From Bryoerythrophyllum caledonicum (Eukaryota; Streptophyta; Bryopsida; Pottiales; Pottiaceae): 64,000 bases of DNA. Shown here piece after piece: positions 1 through 11,488 of the stretch. Under the pieces are notes generated by a model that saw only the letters and a list, made by a program, of their open reading frames with translations, was not told the origin of the DNA and did no database searches. The stretch lies in assembly GCA_963971425.1 (NCBI GenBank), contig OZ020519.1, positions 24,964,786 through 25,028,785 on the forward strand, read 5' to 3'. Position 1 is the first letter of the stretch, and every line of letters begins with the position of its first letter. Both the position numbers and the translations under genes were made by a program.

Positions 1-180
1 ATGTAGAGTATTTTTATACGTACATGTAGAGTACTTTAATACTTGTATTTGTCATGTATAAATACAGTAGAACATACTATACGAATACATATTTATACGT
101 ACAAGTATAATACTTTTATACATACATGTACAAAGTATAAATACGATCTACCGTATACAAAACCGTATAAGTTTTGTACA
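1..180. repeat. AT-rich segment with repeated GTATA/TATAC words
   Basis: The first 180 bases are dominated by the words tatac, gtata and tacatgta on both strands, so the segment could fold into several short hairpins. The one ORF across it is an artefact of this composition. It may be the edge of a repeat that continues outside the window. Confidence 0.4.
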
Positions 181-1231
181 TACCTTCAAAATCCCGAATC
201 TCCCTCTAAAATAATAGCCAAACTTCAAATAACCACCAAATTAGCATAAACACTTCAAATCAAGAGTGCATTAGCTTTTTGGAAAGCTATCAAAGTGCTT
301 AATAGAGGGAAAGAAAGATTAAAGCTCTACAAGGTACTGTCAAGAGTCCATAGCTCGTCAAAGGTCGTACTCCCAAATTCAGCATCAGCTGCACCTCCCT
401 TTGCTTCACAGAGCACTCTGACTTCATACAAGCTTTGCCAAAGCTGAGTGATAGCTTCCTAGAAAGCTGATAACACCATCTAAGCTCTCTACAAAATTCG
501 TCTTCAGAATCTATACCAAACGTTTTCTATGCTCAGTTGAAGTTGGTGTTTACTTCCACTCTTGAATTTAGTCGGCAGCTCAACACCCTCTCACTTTCAA
601 AGCCATAACTTTGTCTCAAACAATCTAAATAAAAAGTTACAAAGCTCCATAGAAAACTAACACAATAACACTTGACTTGCTCAAATTTCATAAACAAAAA
701 CACTATAAACAAGTTTCTACAAGCTTTTGAAGTCTCGGTCTTCTAAATTTCTTTACAACAGACACTGTCCAACTCAAACACTCATAGAAATTACACACAA
801 ATCTCAAATAGAGCGTGCTATATCATTATGAAACCACAACGACAAGATGTACAAGCATTTAAAATCTCATAGTAAAACTCGTAGTACACACTGAGCTCTT
901 GCTCTCCAAAAACTGCACACCGAAAAACTCAACTCTCGTGGAGGAGAGAGGGGAACCCGACCCCTTTGCCTCCTCCCAAAGTCAACACCAGCCCATACCT
1001 ACGCCTCATGGGCCTCAACTAGTCATTGGCTAACTCCCTTAAGCTTACTTCAGCCTTATCTATCCCTTATCTTAGCCATAAGGCATCAAAAGTCTACCAA
1101 ATGGAAAACTATTTCTACCTTTCATCTACCAAACTTCTAACATGCAAGGTGAAGTTTGGAAACATTAAAAACTAAACAAATAAAATCAAATATATGTCTA
1201 AAAGAGCTTGAAAAGAATTTCAAGAGGAACT
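181..1231. other. Non-coding AT-rich spacer
   Basis: No coding, RNA or transposon-end signal was recognised. It contains several aagcttt-like words and one short GC-richer patch near 940-1020. Confidence 0.4.
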
Positions 1232-1696
1232 TCACTCCATCTGCAAGAACTTGAGGATGCGTTGAAGGATAAGAGCAACAAAGTCAGCACGAGCAGCCTT
1301 GGTCAATGGATTAATTGGACCTTCAAGCCAACGTTGATGACCGCGACTCCCTTTGACAGGCCTAAGACAACAAGAGTATTGATTGTCATTTAGGCCTTCA
1401 AAAATCCCTCCAAACGTCACATCTCGAGTACCAGGTTCAACACACCCAACCTGCAATAGAATCACCAGGGCACGAGCATCTTGTTGAAGATTGCCGTGCC
1501 ACCGCTGCTCCACACGAGGTTGCTTTGGCGGCCGAGAAGGCCCAGCTTCTTCTTGTGGACGCTCAAGCAGTGGTGCAAGACTAAGCGGTAGAAGAGTACA
1601 AACCGGCAGTTGAGATAAAGATAAATCTAGCTCAAGCTCTGGTTGAAGCTCTTCATCCTGAGACTCAGAAAAAACTCTCCAATTCGACATGTCCAA
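1232..1696 (-). pseudogene. Gag-like ORF fragment, family shared with 25689-26090
   Basis: This is a 154-codon minus-strand ORF of unusually balanced composition for this AT-rich area. It has an acidic/Leu-rich start (ELELDLSLSQL), a Pro-rich linker (LLERPQEEAGPSRPPKQPR) and then a conserved-looking core. The core contains VTFGGIFEGLNDNQY, GHQRWLEGP and a C-terminal RILKFLQ. The same order (RYFEATYEGPNQDQL, GHNRWLLGH, RTLRFLH) appears in the decayed minus-strand ORF at 25689-26090. I therefore read both as members of one repeated, probably transposon-encoded, protein family. The function is not recognised. VTFG.IF weakly recalls the costars/ABRACL fold, but the rest does not fit. The flanks show no clear element ends. 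Confidence 0.4.
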
Positions 1697-1896
1697 AAAA
1701 AATTCAAAACAACTACATAAAACTGATGAAGCTCTAAATGAACCTTCTTCTTATAACACAAATACTTTGTAGAAGGCGTCACCTTGAAGCTTTCCCAAAG
1801 ATGTGATCTCTTTTTCTCCAATCAAATCCACTCAAATAAAATATAAAATAAAATATAAAACAATGGATAGGGATATAAATCCCTTCAGCATGCTCT

Positions 1897-2125
1897 GATA
1901 ATCGCCAAGCCGCGGAAGTCCAACTGGTAAAGTGCTTCAAGCGCCATAGCACTGGTCCGGGTTCGAAACCCTTTGGACCCGTATGAGCATGCGAATGGCC
2001 ACGTGGCTTGGCACTGCTAGTGAAAACTAGGCAGGAAACTACCAGTTGGCGCCACCTACCCCCCCTGAGCATGTGAGAAGATGCAGAGACTCCAAGTTTC
2101 GTGGTTAAAACCACGGTCCTTTCTC
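1897..2125 (+). mobile_element. tRNA-derived SINE-like unit
   Basis: A B-box-like GGTTCGAAACC lies at 1960-1970. An A-box-like stretch (aactggtaaag) lies about 30 bases upstream, the spacing expected for an internal RNA polymerase III promoter. The tRNA-like head covers roughly 1912-1982. It is enclosed by an 8-bp stem, gccaagcc at 1904-1911 pairing with ggcttggc at 2005-2012. A tRNA-unrelated body follows to about 2125. No clear target duplication or poly-A tail was found, so the ends are approximate. A full functional tRNA is unlikely because the acceptor and anticodon arms do not fold cleanly. Confidence 0.5.
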
Positions 2126-2531
2126 TTCCCCCTTCATTCCTCTGATCTCCCCCCCTCCCTTTTGTCTATACTTTTATTTTTCTTAGTTTTATTTCTATTT
2201 GCTCTGAACACTACTCTCAATCCATTTCACACTGTATTTACATATTAAACCGTTTCTTTACACGACAACGTTGAGCTTCTTCGGCCTTGTATTCTTGGCT
2301 TCTTCTTTGTCCATTTTTTTTGTTCTTTCTTAGCTGTTGCTTTTATCTGTCTCTCTTTCAATTGTTGAGATACTGCAATATATGCCTAGGATGTTAGAAT
2401 AACAGAGTTCAAAAAATCCATGATTGGATCTCTTTTTCTTGAATTGAGCCCGATTATAGTAGTTAATAAGGTCAAAAATTGTGTGATGGGTGTATTTTGA
2501 GGTACCTCAGGCTCAAAACATGCTATCTCTT
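2126..2531. other. Pyrimidine-rich non-coding spacer
   Basis: C/T-rich sequence directly 3' of the SINE-like unit, with runs of cccccc and tttatttttc. No ORF or repeat end was recognised. Confidence 0.35.
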
Positions 2532-4175
2532 CTAATTCAACACAATTGTTCTTGTCTGCAGATACAAAAAATGTCTTATGGAAGGGTGTGGTTCTTGTGC
2601 AAAGTCAGATTCAAGAATGTTTGGCTCCAATTCAGATGAGTCTAATTCTTCCTCACTATTAACGTCCTTGTCCATACAAGTTTCTTTAGTAGAAATGTTG
2701 TCTTGAGCAATTGCCTCTTCTTCATCTTCTTCCTCACTATTAACGTCCTTATCCATACAAGTTTCTTTAGTAGAAATGTTGTCTTGAGCGATTGCCTCGT
2801 CTTCATCTTCTTCCTCCATAGCATGCACAAAAATTTCTCAAGGGTTCATATGTTTGTCTACAGCTGTTGCATTTTTAGGATAAATCCCGGTGGCTTCGAA
2901 TCCCTTTGAAATATTTATAGTTTTCAAGGCTTTTTTCAATCAAGCAATATCCAGTGTGCCAAAGAATCTTTTGAGGCAACAAGCCCCATGTTTGTTGATG
3001 TCCAATAGTTCCTATATTCTCTGAAAATTTGTTTGAATGGTTCCAAAATAGAGACATCCAAGGGCTGAAGAGCATGAGAAGTGTGTGAAGGTAATGTCAA
3101 GAAGTCCAGCCCCGCGCTCTTAGCCTCCTGCACAACATCCAATGTGACATGGGAATTGTGTCTATCTAGGATGAGGAGATGGCGGTTCTCCATCGAAATA
3201 GTGCCCAACGCCTCTCCAACTCTATCAAGTGTGAAATCCAAGCTGAAAATAAATAGAATGTCATCCACACACAAGGTTGCATTACCATTGTAGGTCTTTC
3301 TTAACACTTTTGAATGTAATTTGCTCTAAATCGTTTGCTTCTAAAAATTATAGAAAGAAGAATTTGCAATTCCATTTGCGTTGACACATACTAACACAGA
3401 TAGTCGAACTTCTCTTTGGTCAGGTATAATGGAATGTACTTAATGTGCACATGTTCAAGCTATTACCATTGCTCGAGCACCTTTTTTCCAACGTGTGCAC
3501 ATGTCTCATTGCAATTCCAAATGCAATTAGGGGAGTATTTGTACAAGGTACACATCTCCTCTAAGTTTTTGTAGAATGTGCTCACATTCTCTGCGCACAG
3601 ACCTCTAGTTCTTCAAACATCAAGAGCTTGTGCTACTCTTAAAATAACTCTAGATGGAGGCGTTTCCACCAACACATCCAATCTTTCTCTAGAATCTCAT
3701 TTTTAAATGGTGTCCACTTTTTCTTTGTTATCTCATAGACTTTCATCCTTAGGGCTGTAGGTGTCACAATCCATGCCCAACCTCAATCATCTAAATCAAC
3801 CTTTCTACTAACATTTGCTCCTCTTGAAGTGTTAAAACACTTTTGTCGCCCCGTTTTCTACAAGTACGTTGTCTATAACACCACTCTCTAAAAGTGGTGT
3901 AAGGAATTCCATAAGTTGCACTTTCTTTTCTTATAGACATACCATTGTTGAAATTGCCTTCCTCAAATTTTCATCCGTCCAGTGTTCGTTTTTAAAAAAA
4001 AATCTCCTACTTGCTTGTGAAGAACCACCTACATCTTCTAATATTGTCCTTGTACCTTCTGTATGCAAGGAAGATGCTAGAGTCGAAATGTCCTCCAATA
4101 GTTGTTGAGCAAAGCTTCTATGCTCACTATAGTCAATGGATTCTTGACCATGACAGAATTGCCAGTGCCGCAATT
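2532..4175 (-). pseudogene. Pogo/jerky-type (DDE_1) transposase, decayed
   Basis: Reading the minus strand from about 4175 down, pieces of a transposase appear in order but in shifting frames. An N-terminal psq/CENP-B-like helix-turn-helix shows WTDENLRKAISTM followed by YGIPYTTFRE and LQEEQMLVERL. Next comes KWTPFKNEI...DWMCWW, then GLCAENVSTFYKNLE, and IWNCNET...VGKKV. The C-terminal half is one ORF (2936-3307) with LLILDRHNSH and LPSHTSHALQPLDV, the DDE_1 catalytic signature. An acidic tail (2532-2828) contains an 81-bp (27-codon) tandem duplication. The family normally has a catalytic Asp in IWNCDET; here it reads Asn, so the copy is dead even apart from its frameshifts. Flanking inverted repeats were not found. 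The superfamily call is confident, the family less so. Confidence 0.75.
2651..2812 (-). repeat. 81-bp tandem duplication in the transposase acidic tail
   Basis: Two adjacent 81-bp units, offset exactly 81 between 2651 and 2732, differ at a few positions. On the minus strand they encode two copies of a 27-residue acidic block containing AIAQDNISTKETCMDKDVNS. Its length is a multiple of three, so it expanded while the frame was still open or by chance without disrupting it. Confidence 0.75.
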
Positions 4176-5779
4176 CACTAGCACCGGCACTACCACCAGA
4201 CTAAAATTGCACTTCAGGTGAGGGTTGGAATGATGTGCCAAGTAATGGATGGTGATGATACCTTGTGAACTTCTCGTGTTGTGTGATGATTGGCTTTGAT
4301 TTCCCCGCAAGTTGTTTGTGTATAGAGGAAGACTACCACTGCTAACTCTCCTTGATGTTGGTCGTAATGCACCTTGGAAAGCTGACCTCCATGACATAAT
4401 GTTGGCAAGGTCTTCTTGTGAGGGAAGCGGACGTCCATAACCACTTGATGTATCTCCACCTTTCTCTTTATGTCGTGAAGTCCTTGTGTAGATTTCTTGT
4501 CATAGTGCGTTGTAGTCCATGACTTGTGTATTCGGTTGCATATCATCCTCACTGTCAGTCTCTTTGTCATTGTGATGCAGTCTCTCTATCATTGTGATGT
4601 AGTCTCTCATAACCTTGGTGCAAACTAAGGACACGATTAGTGTCAAATATAGAAAACTTGGAATGTAGATCAAAAGGTTACAATTGGATGGATTTTTTTC
4701 TTTTTATAATTTTTTTTGAAGATTAGTCCATGTTTTATTTGAAGTAATTAATATTAAAGCTACTAAATCAAAGATTCACAATTTGACATAAATAAAGTTT
4801 AGTGATCTGCATCAAGCTGATTCTAGTTTTTTTTTAATCTTACTTGTACGATTGATGATTTTGATAATAAGTTTTACAAATATGCAGACTATCAATTGTA
4901 TCGCTATGGCATTTTGGGCTCATGTTTCAAAACATATGAAAAATAAGCTAGTTTGCAATATGGTTTGTACTATTCCAGTGGTGAATTTGAATTAGGTAGT
5001 CAAGAATCTTTTGTAAATTTTGGAACTTGTGATGGAATTGTAGAAATTATACAACATGCAAAAAATGTTTTCACCCTACTATGCCATCAAAGAGAAATTT
5101 TTAATCTACAAGATCTGAAAGTAGTATGAAAATTAGTAAGATTTTGGTGAATAGGAATTGAAACACAACGGTAAAAAGAGAGAACGATGAGAATGTGAAC
5201 TTAAGAGTTTGTAGAGTTATTGAGATTGTTACCAAAAATTTACAAAATCTAATTTAATAATTATTTGATTTATGTGGGGTTTTTTTAATTATCAATTTAA
5301 TACCATTTATGTATGTTTTTTTATTGTATTACTTTACATGCTTAATTTATATTCCAAATTTTTTTATTTGATTTTTTTGTATCAAATATTTTTAATATTA
5401 GGTATGAAACTTTATGATAAATTTATTGTGATATTTAGAAATATAAATCACACGGAAATAATAAAATTCACAAATATAAATTGTATACAAAAATATATTT
5501 CTCTCCAAAGCAATAAATTTAACTCTTTAATAGACTATTTATTATTTGGAGGACTTTTTATTTTTGGGCAAAATTTAGATTGTCTTAATCTTCATTACTA
5601 ATTTATGAAGGTTTTGTAAAAATATGGTATAATAGTAGTTTTGTGAGTATATAATTATTTTTTACATTCATTTTTAAAAACAAAATTTTGGCTATTTTAA
5701 GTGCAAAATTGGAAATTTTGGGCAGCAAAATTTTTTACCTAGAAGTTTTTACTCACCATAAGATCTATTATATGAATAA
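4176..5779. other. Non-coding, AT-rich spacer
   Basis: The 4180-4640 part may still be upstream sequence of the decayed transposase. From 4680 onward the sequence is very AT-rich with long T and A runs. The ORFs present are short and compositional. No element ends were recognised. Confidence 0.35.
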
Positions 5780-6086
5780 AAAATATTATGTTATTTGAAG
5801 GTGTCTATAAAATCTCTTATCTTTGGTTTAAGTTCTTATTTAAATCCATATGGAACATTTTTGTGCAAGAGAAAAAATACATTTTTCTTACATTTCAAAT
5901 GGTATAATCTTCATATTTGTATAGTGGATTGCAACAAAAAAATGATGGCAAGTTCATACACAATCTGTTCTAAGATCTTACTTTGGAAAATTCAAATTTC
6001 ACTATAAAATGCGATTTTTATGCCTCTATAATCATAGTGGGCATTTAAAATTAGTTTTGGTTGAAATTGTCAAGAAAATGTTGGGG
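5780..6086 (+). mobile_element. Fragment (right end) of the TTAA-family MITE
   Basis: The stretch around 5880-5945 (cttcatatttgta.agtggattgcaac) matches the interior of better-preserved TTAA-family members such as 31340-31564. The sequence then reaches a degenerate right end, ttgggg followed by TTAA at 6087-6090. No left end was identified. Confidence 0.45.
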
Positions 6087-6090
6087 TTAA

Positions 6091-6719
6091 AATATAATAT
6101 AATCCCTAAAAGATATAATTTTTTAGGTGGGCTTTAAAAAATTTAGATACATTCATTTGGTTGAATGTTAAATTTAAAAATCTTGAAAGCTTGGAGGAAA
6201 GTGTGGAAAGATTAAAGGTATTTGGAAATACTCATTATATTTTCATCGGACCAATAAAAAAAACTCATACTTTTTGAAAAGAACTTTTAGGAAGTGATCA
6301 TCATAGCCAAGTTTGTCAAAATATTCTTGGAATACCATATTAAATATGAAATCTTCAATACAATAATCATTAAATCCTTTTATATTGAAAAACAAAAAAA
6401 CTTGTGAAAATGGTATATATATCTAATTCAACATTTTCACACATTGTTACATAGCCTTGGATAAAATGTATAAATGACATAATACTTAAACGTCTTCATT
6501 TCTTTTGCTTTTTATTTTTTCTACAACATATGAAGTGTAAACCTTTTAATTGACTATTTAGATTATTATTTAAACACATTTTAAGTTCATAAAAAATTAA
6601 AACATGAGGAGCATTTATGGTTAGAGTTTAGAATTCAAAATTGAGAAGTATGATTTTGCAATAAATAATAAAATTGAATTGATTTTTTTACAATAAAAAA
6701 ACATTTATTCTAGTTAGGG
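6091..6719. other. Non-coding AT-rich spacer
   Basis: AT-rich, with scattered words similar to TTAA-family interiors (agatct..catatttt, cacacattgt). No boundary could be set. Confidence 0.35.
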
Positions 6720-7900
6720 AGGGATGGAAGTAGACCTAGCTTAGAGGGCTAGGGAGACGAGAGAGATGTAAGTGGGGTCAGACCAATGAGGTGGGGATCT
6801 GGAACAAGCACCTATTAAAGGTTGCCACATCAGCCCCTGCTATGTTGTTGACTAGGCTCAAGTGTAACCGATGATTGTTGAAGAAAGTATGACAAACAAT
6901 CCATTTTATACTGTAGTGTAGTCTCTCTTACAAACAATATGGGACTAGTATTTCATAAGTGCCTTTTGTCCGCTTCCTCGGCCAAGGTCAGTATACAGTC
7001 GCGTTGCCCGCCTCCAAAACCGACACCACCGGCCACCGCCACATCCTTAAAATCTATTGCTTCGCTAGCTCCCTATATTCTCATCTCTCACCTAAGACCC
7101 ACTTGTTGGGCAAGTAGCGGCACTTCCAAGAAAGCACATTTTCTCATCTAGTGGATCACAATAACCGCCTCACCTGTCCCAAATTGTTTATGAGTTTTTT
7201 TTCCTATTGCAGCATTTTGCTTCGGAATACATGTAAGATTTTGGCAATGACGCTCTGTAGGTTTTACCTCGGCCGCCGTTATTCTAGGATTTTCTGGGTT
7301 TTTGTTTTTTGTTGGTGGTATGGGTGTGTAGAGATCTATATGCATTTGCAGATTCTGGAGTGGAGATTTGGTTGCTTCTTCAGGAAATGAGTGTAGATCT
7401 GTCTAGACATTGCAGTCTAGTTTGCATTCATGGGGCTGAAAGGAGGAGGAAGAATGAAACGTAGTAGGTAGGTAGGGAGCCATTGGTTCTAGCGCATCGG
7501 GCTGAGATCTAGATAGAGGAGGACAACCATATTTGGTTGCAACAACATTTGTAATGCTGGATCATAAGTCTGTGATATGAGTCCAAGAAACAGTTGTACG
7601 AGGATAAGTTTGGGATAAAAAAGACCGACACCATGTGGCGGCTTATGCCCCGGTTCCAAACAGACTCCACCAACTCCTTGAGCTTGGGCCGCAAGAGAGC
7701 CGCAACATCTACATCGTCCGCCTCCTTGCAAAGCTCGACATGGCCACTCCTCCATTTTTCCGCCATCTTGCTATGCATGTGCATCCTTGGCATCCACCTC
7801 CTGCCTCCTTCAAAGTGCATGAACTTTGATGATCCCTTCACTAGCTTTGACCCCAATCAAAAGGTACCTTCAAATCGCAACCTGTGAACCAAATAAACCC
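6720..7900. other. GC-richer island without a recognised gene
   Basis: Base composition rises sharply relative to both flanks. Overlapping ORFs of 70-115 codons occur on both strands, notably at 7509-7856 (-) and 7594-7887 (+), but none has a recognisable motif and they shadow each other. It could be a decayed gene or repeat; I cannot assign a strand. Confidence 0.35.
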
Positions 7901-8690
7901 CCCTCAATGGAAGGGTTTATTGTGGACACCGAACCCTAAACCCTACTCACAAGGTTATCATTGCAAAGAGCTCATGCTCCCACATACACAAGATGGCAAG
8001 TGGTGGAAGTATTCTCTATCATATGGTTAGTAAAACTTGCTCAACTAAGTTAGGTATTTAATTCAATTAATGCACTTATCTTCACTTTACAGTCGTTGAC
8101 TCCTACGCCCTTCTTCTGATTTCTGGTTTACTCTTCTTTTATCTTCCTTGTACGGTTCTTTTACTGTTCTTTTCCTTCCGTTTATTTGTTTATTTATTTA
8201 TTTTATTATTATTTTTATTTAATTTTTAATTTTTAATTTTTTAACTTTTATTTAATTTTTATTACATTCACCTTCACTTTTGGTTCAGGTCCTTACTCCA
8301 CTTACCCCACCGTTAATACTGATCAGTAATTTCGATTTACTTCTTAAGATTGCACGTTATTGGCGTAACTTCAAAGCTTCATAACTTCTGGTGTAATCGT
8401 CCAAATCCGGTTTTTTAAACGCCTATTATAACTAACTTTTCACGACCGACTTAATGAGCAATCTACAACTTCAATTGGACATGTGTATTGACCCCATCCA
8501 AGGCGACCAGCAGTGATCTCCACAACAATTGTGCAACTATGACAATTCCATACACATTCCACCACAAGTCATTCCACCATGCAAGAACCAGCTACTAGTG
8601 TGGATGATTGACAATTGATTGGCAATTCATGCCTTAGTTCAATAACCTAATCTCCGTCAATTGGGCAGCGCTTCCGCGCTAGTTTTAACA
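7901..8690. other. Non-coding, includes (TTTA/ATTT)-rich low-complexity tract
   Basis: Positions 8180-8270 are a low-complexity tract of tttattta/ttaattttt words. The rest is featureless. Confidence 0.4.
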
Positions 8691-9995
8691 CAAGGGAAAT
8701 TAGGCAACTAACTCAACCACAACCAGGAGTCCTCTACAACCAAGAACAATCAGCTTGCACACAAGGAGGAAGGGAAGAAGATCGAGATAACCGAGAGCAA
8801 AGGATAGAAAACAGCAACAAAGAAGAGACTCCCTGCTCCTCGCTGCTCCAACGCTCCTCGTCTTTGGCCGCCCTAGAGCTTCTTCTTCCGCTGGACAACC
8901 ACAAACGCCCAAATTCCCTCCATACGTGCTTCCCTGGACCCTCACCAAGAACCCTAAATCGGAAAAAAGTGCCCGTCGGAATCGTGATCAGAATCACGGC
9001 GCAGCATCTCCGCAGGTCCTCTCGGCGTTGTGCGCTCGTTCTTTCACCACCGCTCGTAGACGTCGCACCTCACAGGAGCCCGATCGAGCCGCTATCGTCG
9101 CAGCTCCGACCTCACTTTCCGCTGCAGCTCTCCAACACCCACATGATCGCCGTATCTCTCCCACAGACTTGCGCCCTCCCGACTCCGAGCACCACTCCAG
9201 CACCTTGAATGGACAAGAACAGCGGCACTTCCGCTCCCTGTTGGCACCGCAGCTTTCTTCTCACCACCAGAACTGCGCTCTTCCTCGCAGCAGCCTTCCA
9301 GCACCAACACACCGCTCCGGATCCTCAACTCCAGTCCCTTTCCTTCTTCGTCGCACCCTACCGACTCGCGAACGCCTACTTCAGCCCTCCGAACCCTAGA
9401 TCAAGCAACTTCCCGCCGACGATTCTTCCCTGTGCACACACGCTGCTCGTAAATCTCATGCTGACCTGCTCTCCGCTCTTCTGCTTGGAGTCACGGCCTC
9501 CTTTGCACTCTGCACCGGAACTTCCCAAGCGTCTCCTGCTTGCTGCAAATAGCTCGCCGCTCCGTCCGTCGCCGAACCCTCCAGTCACTGCCGCCGATCT
9601 GCATTCACTCGACCGCCACTCCAACGTCGACGCCGCCTCCAGCCCACACTTACGAACTTGTTGCACTCTCAAAACCCTACTTCGCACACACTCTCACAGT
9701 CGGGGCTCTTCCCCTTCGCTGGTCTCCCTCAAAACTCTCCCTCCGGCTCTTCCGCCATTCCCCTCTCCAGACGCGAGACCCCACGACCAAAAAAACGAGG
9801 GGGCGAAAACAACTTCCTGTCCGCAGTCAACCCAGCGCCCTCCAGCTCCAACGGCAGCCGCGCACGTAACTCACGCTGGAAGTCCAGCGTTTCTTCAGCA
9901 GATTCCGGGGAATATTCCCCGGGAAAACCCAAAATTCCCCCTCGCCAGCTCGGGGGAAGGAAGAAAACAAAAAAAAAAAAAAGTTTTTTAAAGGT
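8690..9995. other. Pyrimidine-rich GC block with overlapping open frames
   Basis: About 1.3 kb is strongly C/T-rich on the plus strand and ends in a run of a's after gggggaagg. Up to five overlapping ORFs stay open (longest 9209-9991, 260 codons), because stop codons are rare in C-rich DNA. Their products are Ser/Pro/Leu/Arg-rich with no recognisable domain. It could be a GC-rich retroelement leader or a decayed gene. The mirror-image purine-rich block at 54.0-55.3 kb is similar in style, but homology was not shown. Confidence 0.35.
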
Positions 9996-10915
9996 AACTT
10001 CGGCATGCCATTAAGGGCAGCCCATGATCGCCAATAATTGGTGCTAATTTCTCCCCTCGTCACCACCTAACTTTTCTAATTTCTTCCAAGGCCATGTGCC
10101 ACTACTTCGTGCATGTTTTTTAAAAGATTAACTCAAAAGTGGCCACATCATGGTTGCACTCCGCATTTTGTTTACTTTTGTTTTTTGTTTATTTAATTAC
10201 TTATTTGTTTACTTACCTCCTTGGTTTTTTAGTGTGTTTTTCCCAAGGCTTCAACCCATTGTGTTAAAAACACATGTGGTTTGAGGTGTCTCCCTTTTTG
10301 CAAGAATTCTTTTCGTCTTCTAAGTTTTTCTTTTTTCCTCTTTTTTTTCTTTCTTTTAATTTTTAGGTTTTTAACAAAATTAGATCTCCACTTGGAGATG
10401 ATGACCTCTTCTAAATTAGGAAATGGCAAGTAAAAGGCCTTTTCAAGCCCTTTAACCACAATGGGTGGTTTAGTCTAACCATCTCACCCTAACTACCACT
10501 TTCTAATGCTAACTAGTTAATCTTAATGCCCAAATGACATCGTGAGCCGTTTTGGGGGCTCACACAACCCCTTCACATGCACACATAATCTCAAGTCAAA
10601 TTGGATACCAAATGAGCGTGGTTCAGGACTAAAATGAATATGGTTTTTCTTCAGATGATGAATCATTTGAATCTCTTATGATTGATTCTAATTATGTAGA
10701 ATTATGATTGATTCCAATTACGTTTTTATATTGGCAAATGGCAAGAGTTTCAAAGGAATGTGTTCTCGATTGGTGTTGTGCGAGGAAGGATAATGTGAAC
10801 TACTATTGTCACATTATATTCAGAAAAGGGTGTAGCTATTGTTTGATTTTCAAAAATAATCCAAGTACCATATCATTCCATGTCATCAACAACCAAGCAA
10901 AGTTAAACACTCTAA
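9996..10915. other. Non-coding spacer
   Basis: AT-rich with T-rich runs near 10160-10380. No recognisable feature. Confidence 0.35.
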
Positions 10916-11328
10916 GGGCCGCTTCACACCTAACGCCCGAGTTGAGAGTCCGTCGGTTTCCACCAATGAGATTGCTTGAATGGCCAAAGTCCGGCCTCTC
11001 GGCCTTCACACCAAAGGCCAAAGCCCAAAGGTCGTTACCTTCTAATGTGCCTATTTTAATGGCAGTACTTTTGAAGAGTTTTAGTGCCAAGGCGACGGAC
11101 TATTGAGCAAAACTTGGGTCGCCGTTTTTAGTCAACCCAAACTTCCTTCGAGAGTCCGTCGATTTTTCAATAAAATAATCAAAATTTGACAAGATCTGGA
11201 CTATTAGATGAAAGACGCCAAATTTTTTGGCTGATTTTTTTTTGGCTAGTTTTTTTTGGCGTAATGATATGGAATTTGGACTTTGGACTTAGGCTTTGGG
11301 AATTCACACCACACCCGCCCAAAGGCGG

Positions 11329-11368
<40 letters not shown>

Positions 11369-11485
11369 TATTTATTTATTTATTTTTCAATGCTTTTTTT
11401 TAATCCAAAAGTTTGGATTCTTGCCATAGTTTGGGCAAAAATTTTGACGGACGGACTCTTGACTCGGCCTGGTGTGAAGTGGCCC
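10916..11485. mobile_element. PIF/Harbinger-like MITE, copy 1
   Basis: The ends are inverted: GGGCCGCTTCACACC on the left and, read on the minus strand, GGGCCACTTCACACC on the right. The element is flanked on both sides by TAA, the 3-bp TWA duplication typical of PIF/Harbinger. Length is 570 bp with no coding capacity. A second copy in the opposite orientation lies at 22873-23466. The interior holds an (AT)n tract at 11331-11360 followed by (TTTA)n. Confidence 0.8.
11331..11384. repeat. (AT)n then (TTTA)n microsatellite
   Basis: A run of alternating at/ta about 30 bases long is followed by about five ttta units, inside the MITE at 10916-11485. Confidence 0.9.
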
Positions 11486-11488
11486 TAA

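Noticed and set aside
1904-2012. Functional tRNA gene at the B box
   Set aside because: Only the T-arm and A-box-like region are convincing; acceptor and anticodon arms do not fold and a SINE body follows.
9209-9991. 260-codon plus-strand ORF in the GC block
   Set aside because: Several overlapping frames are equally open because C-rich DNA has few stops; the product has no domain and biased composition.
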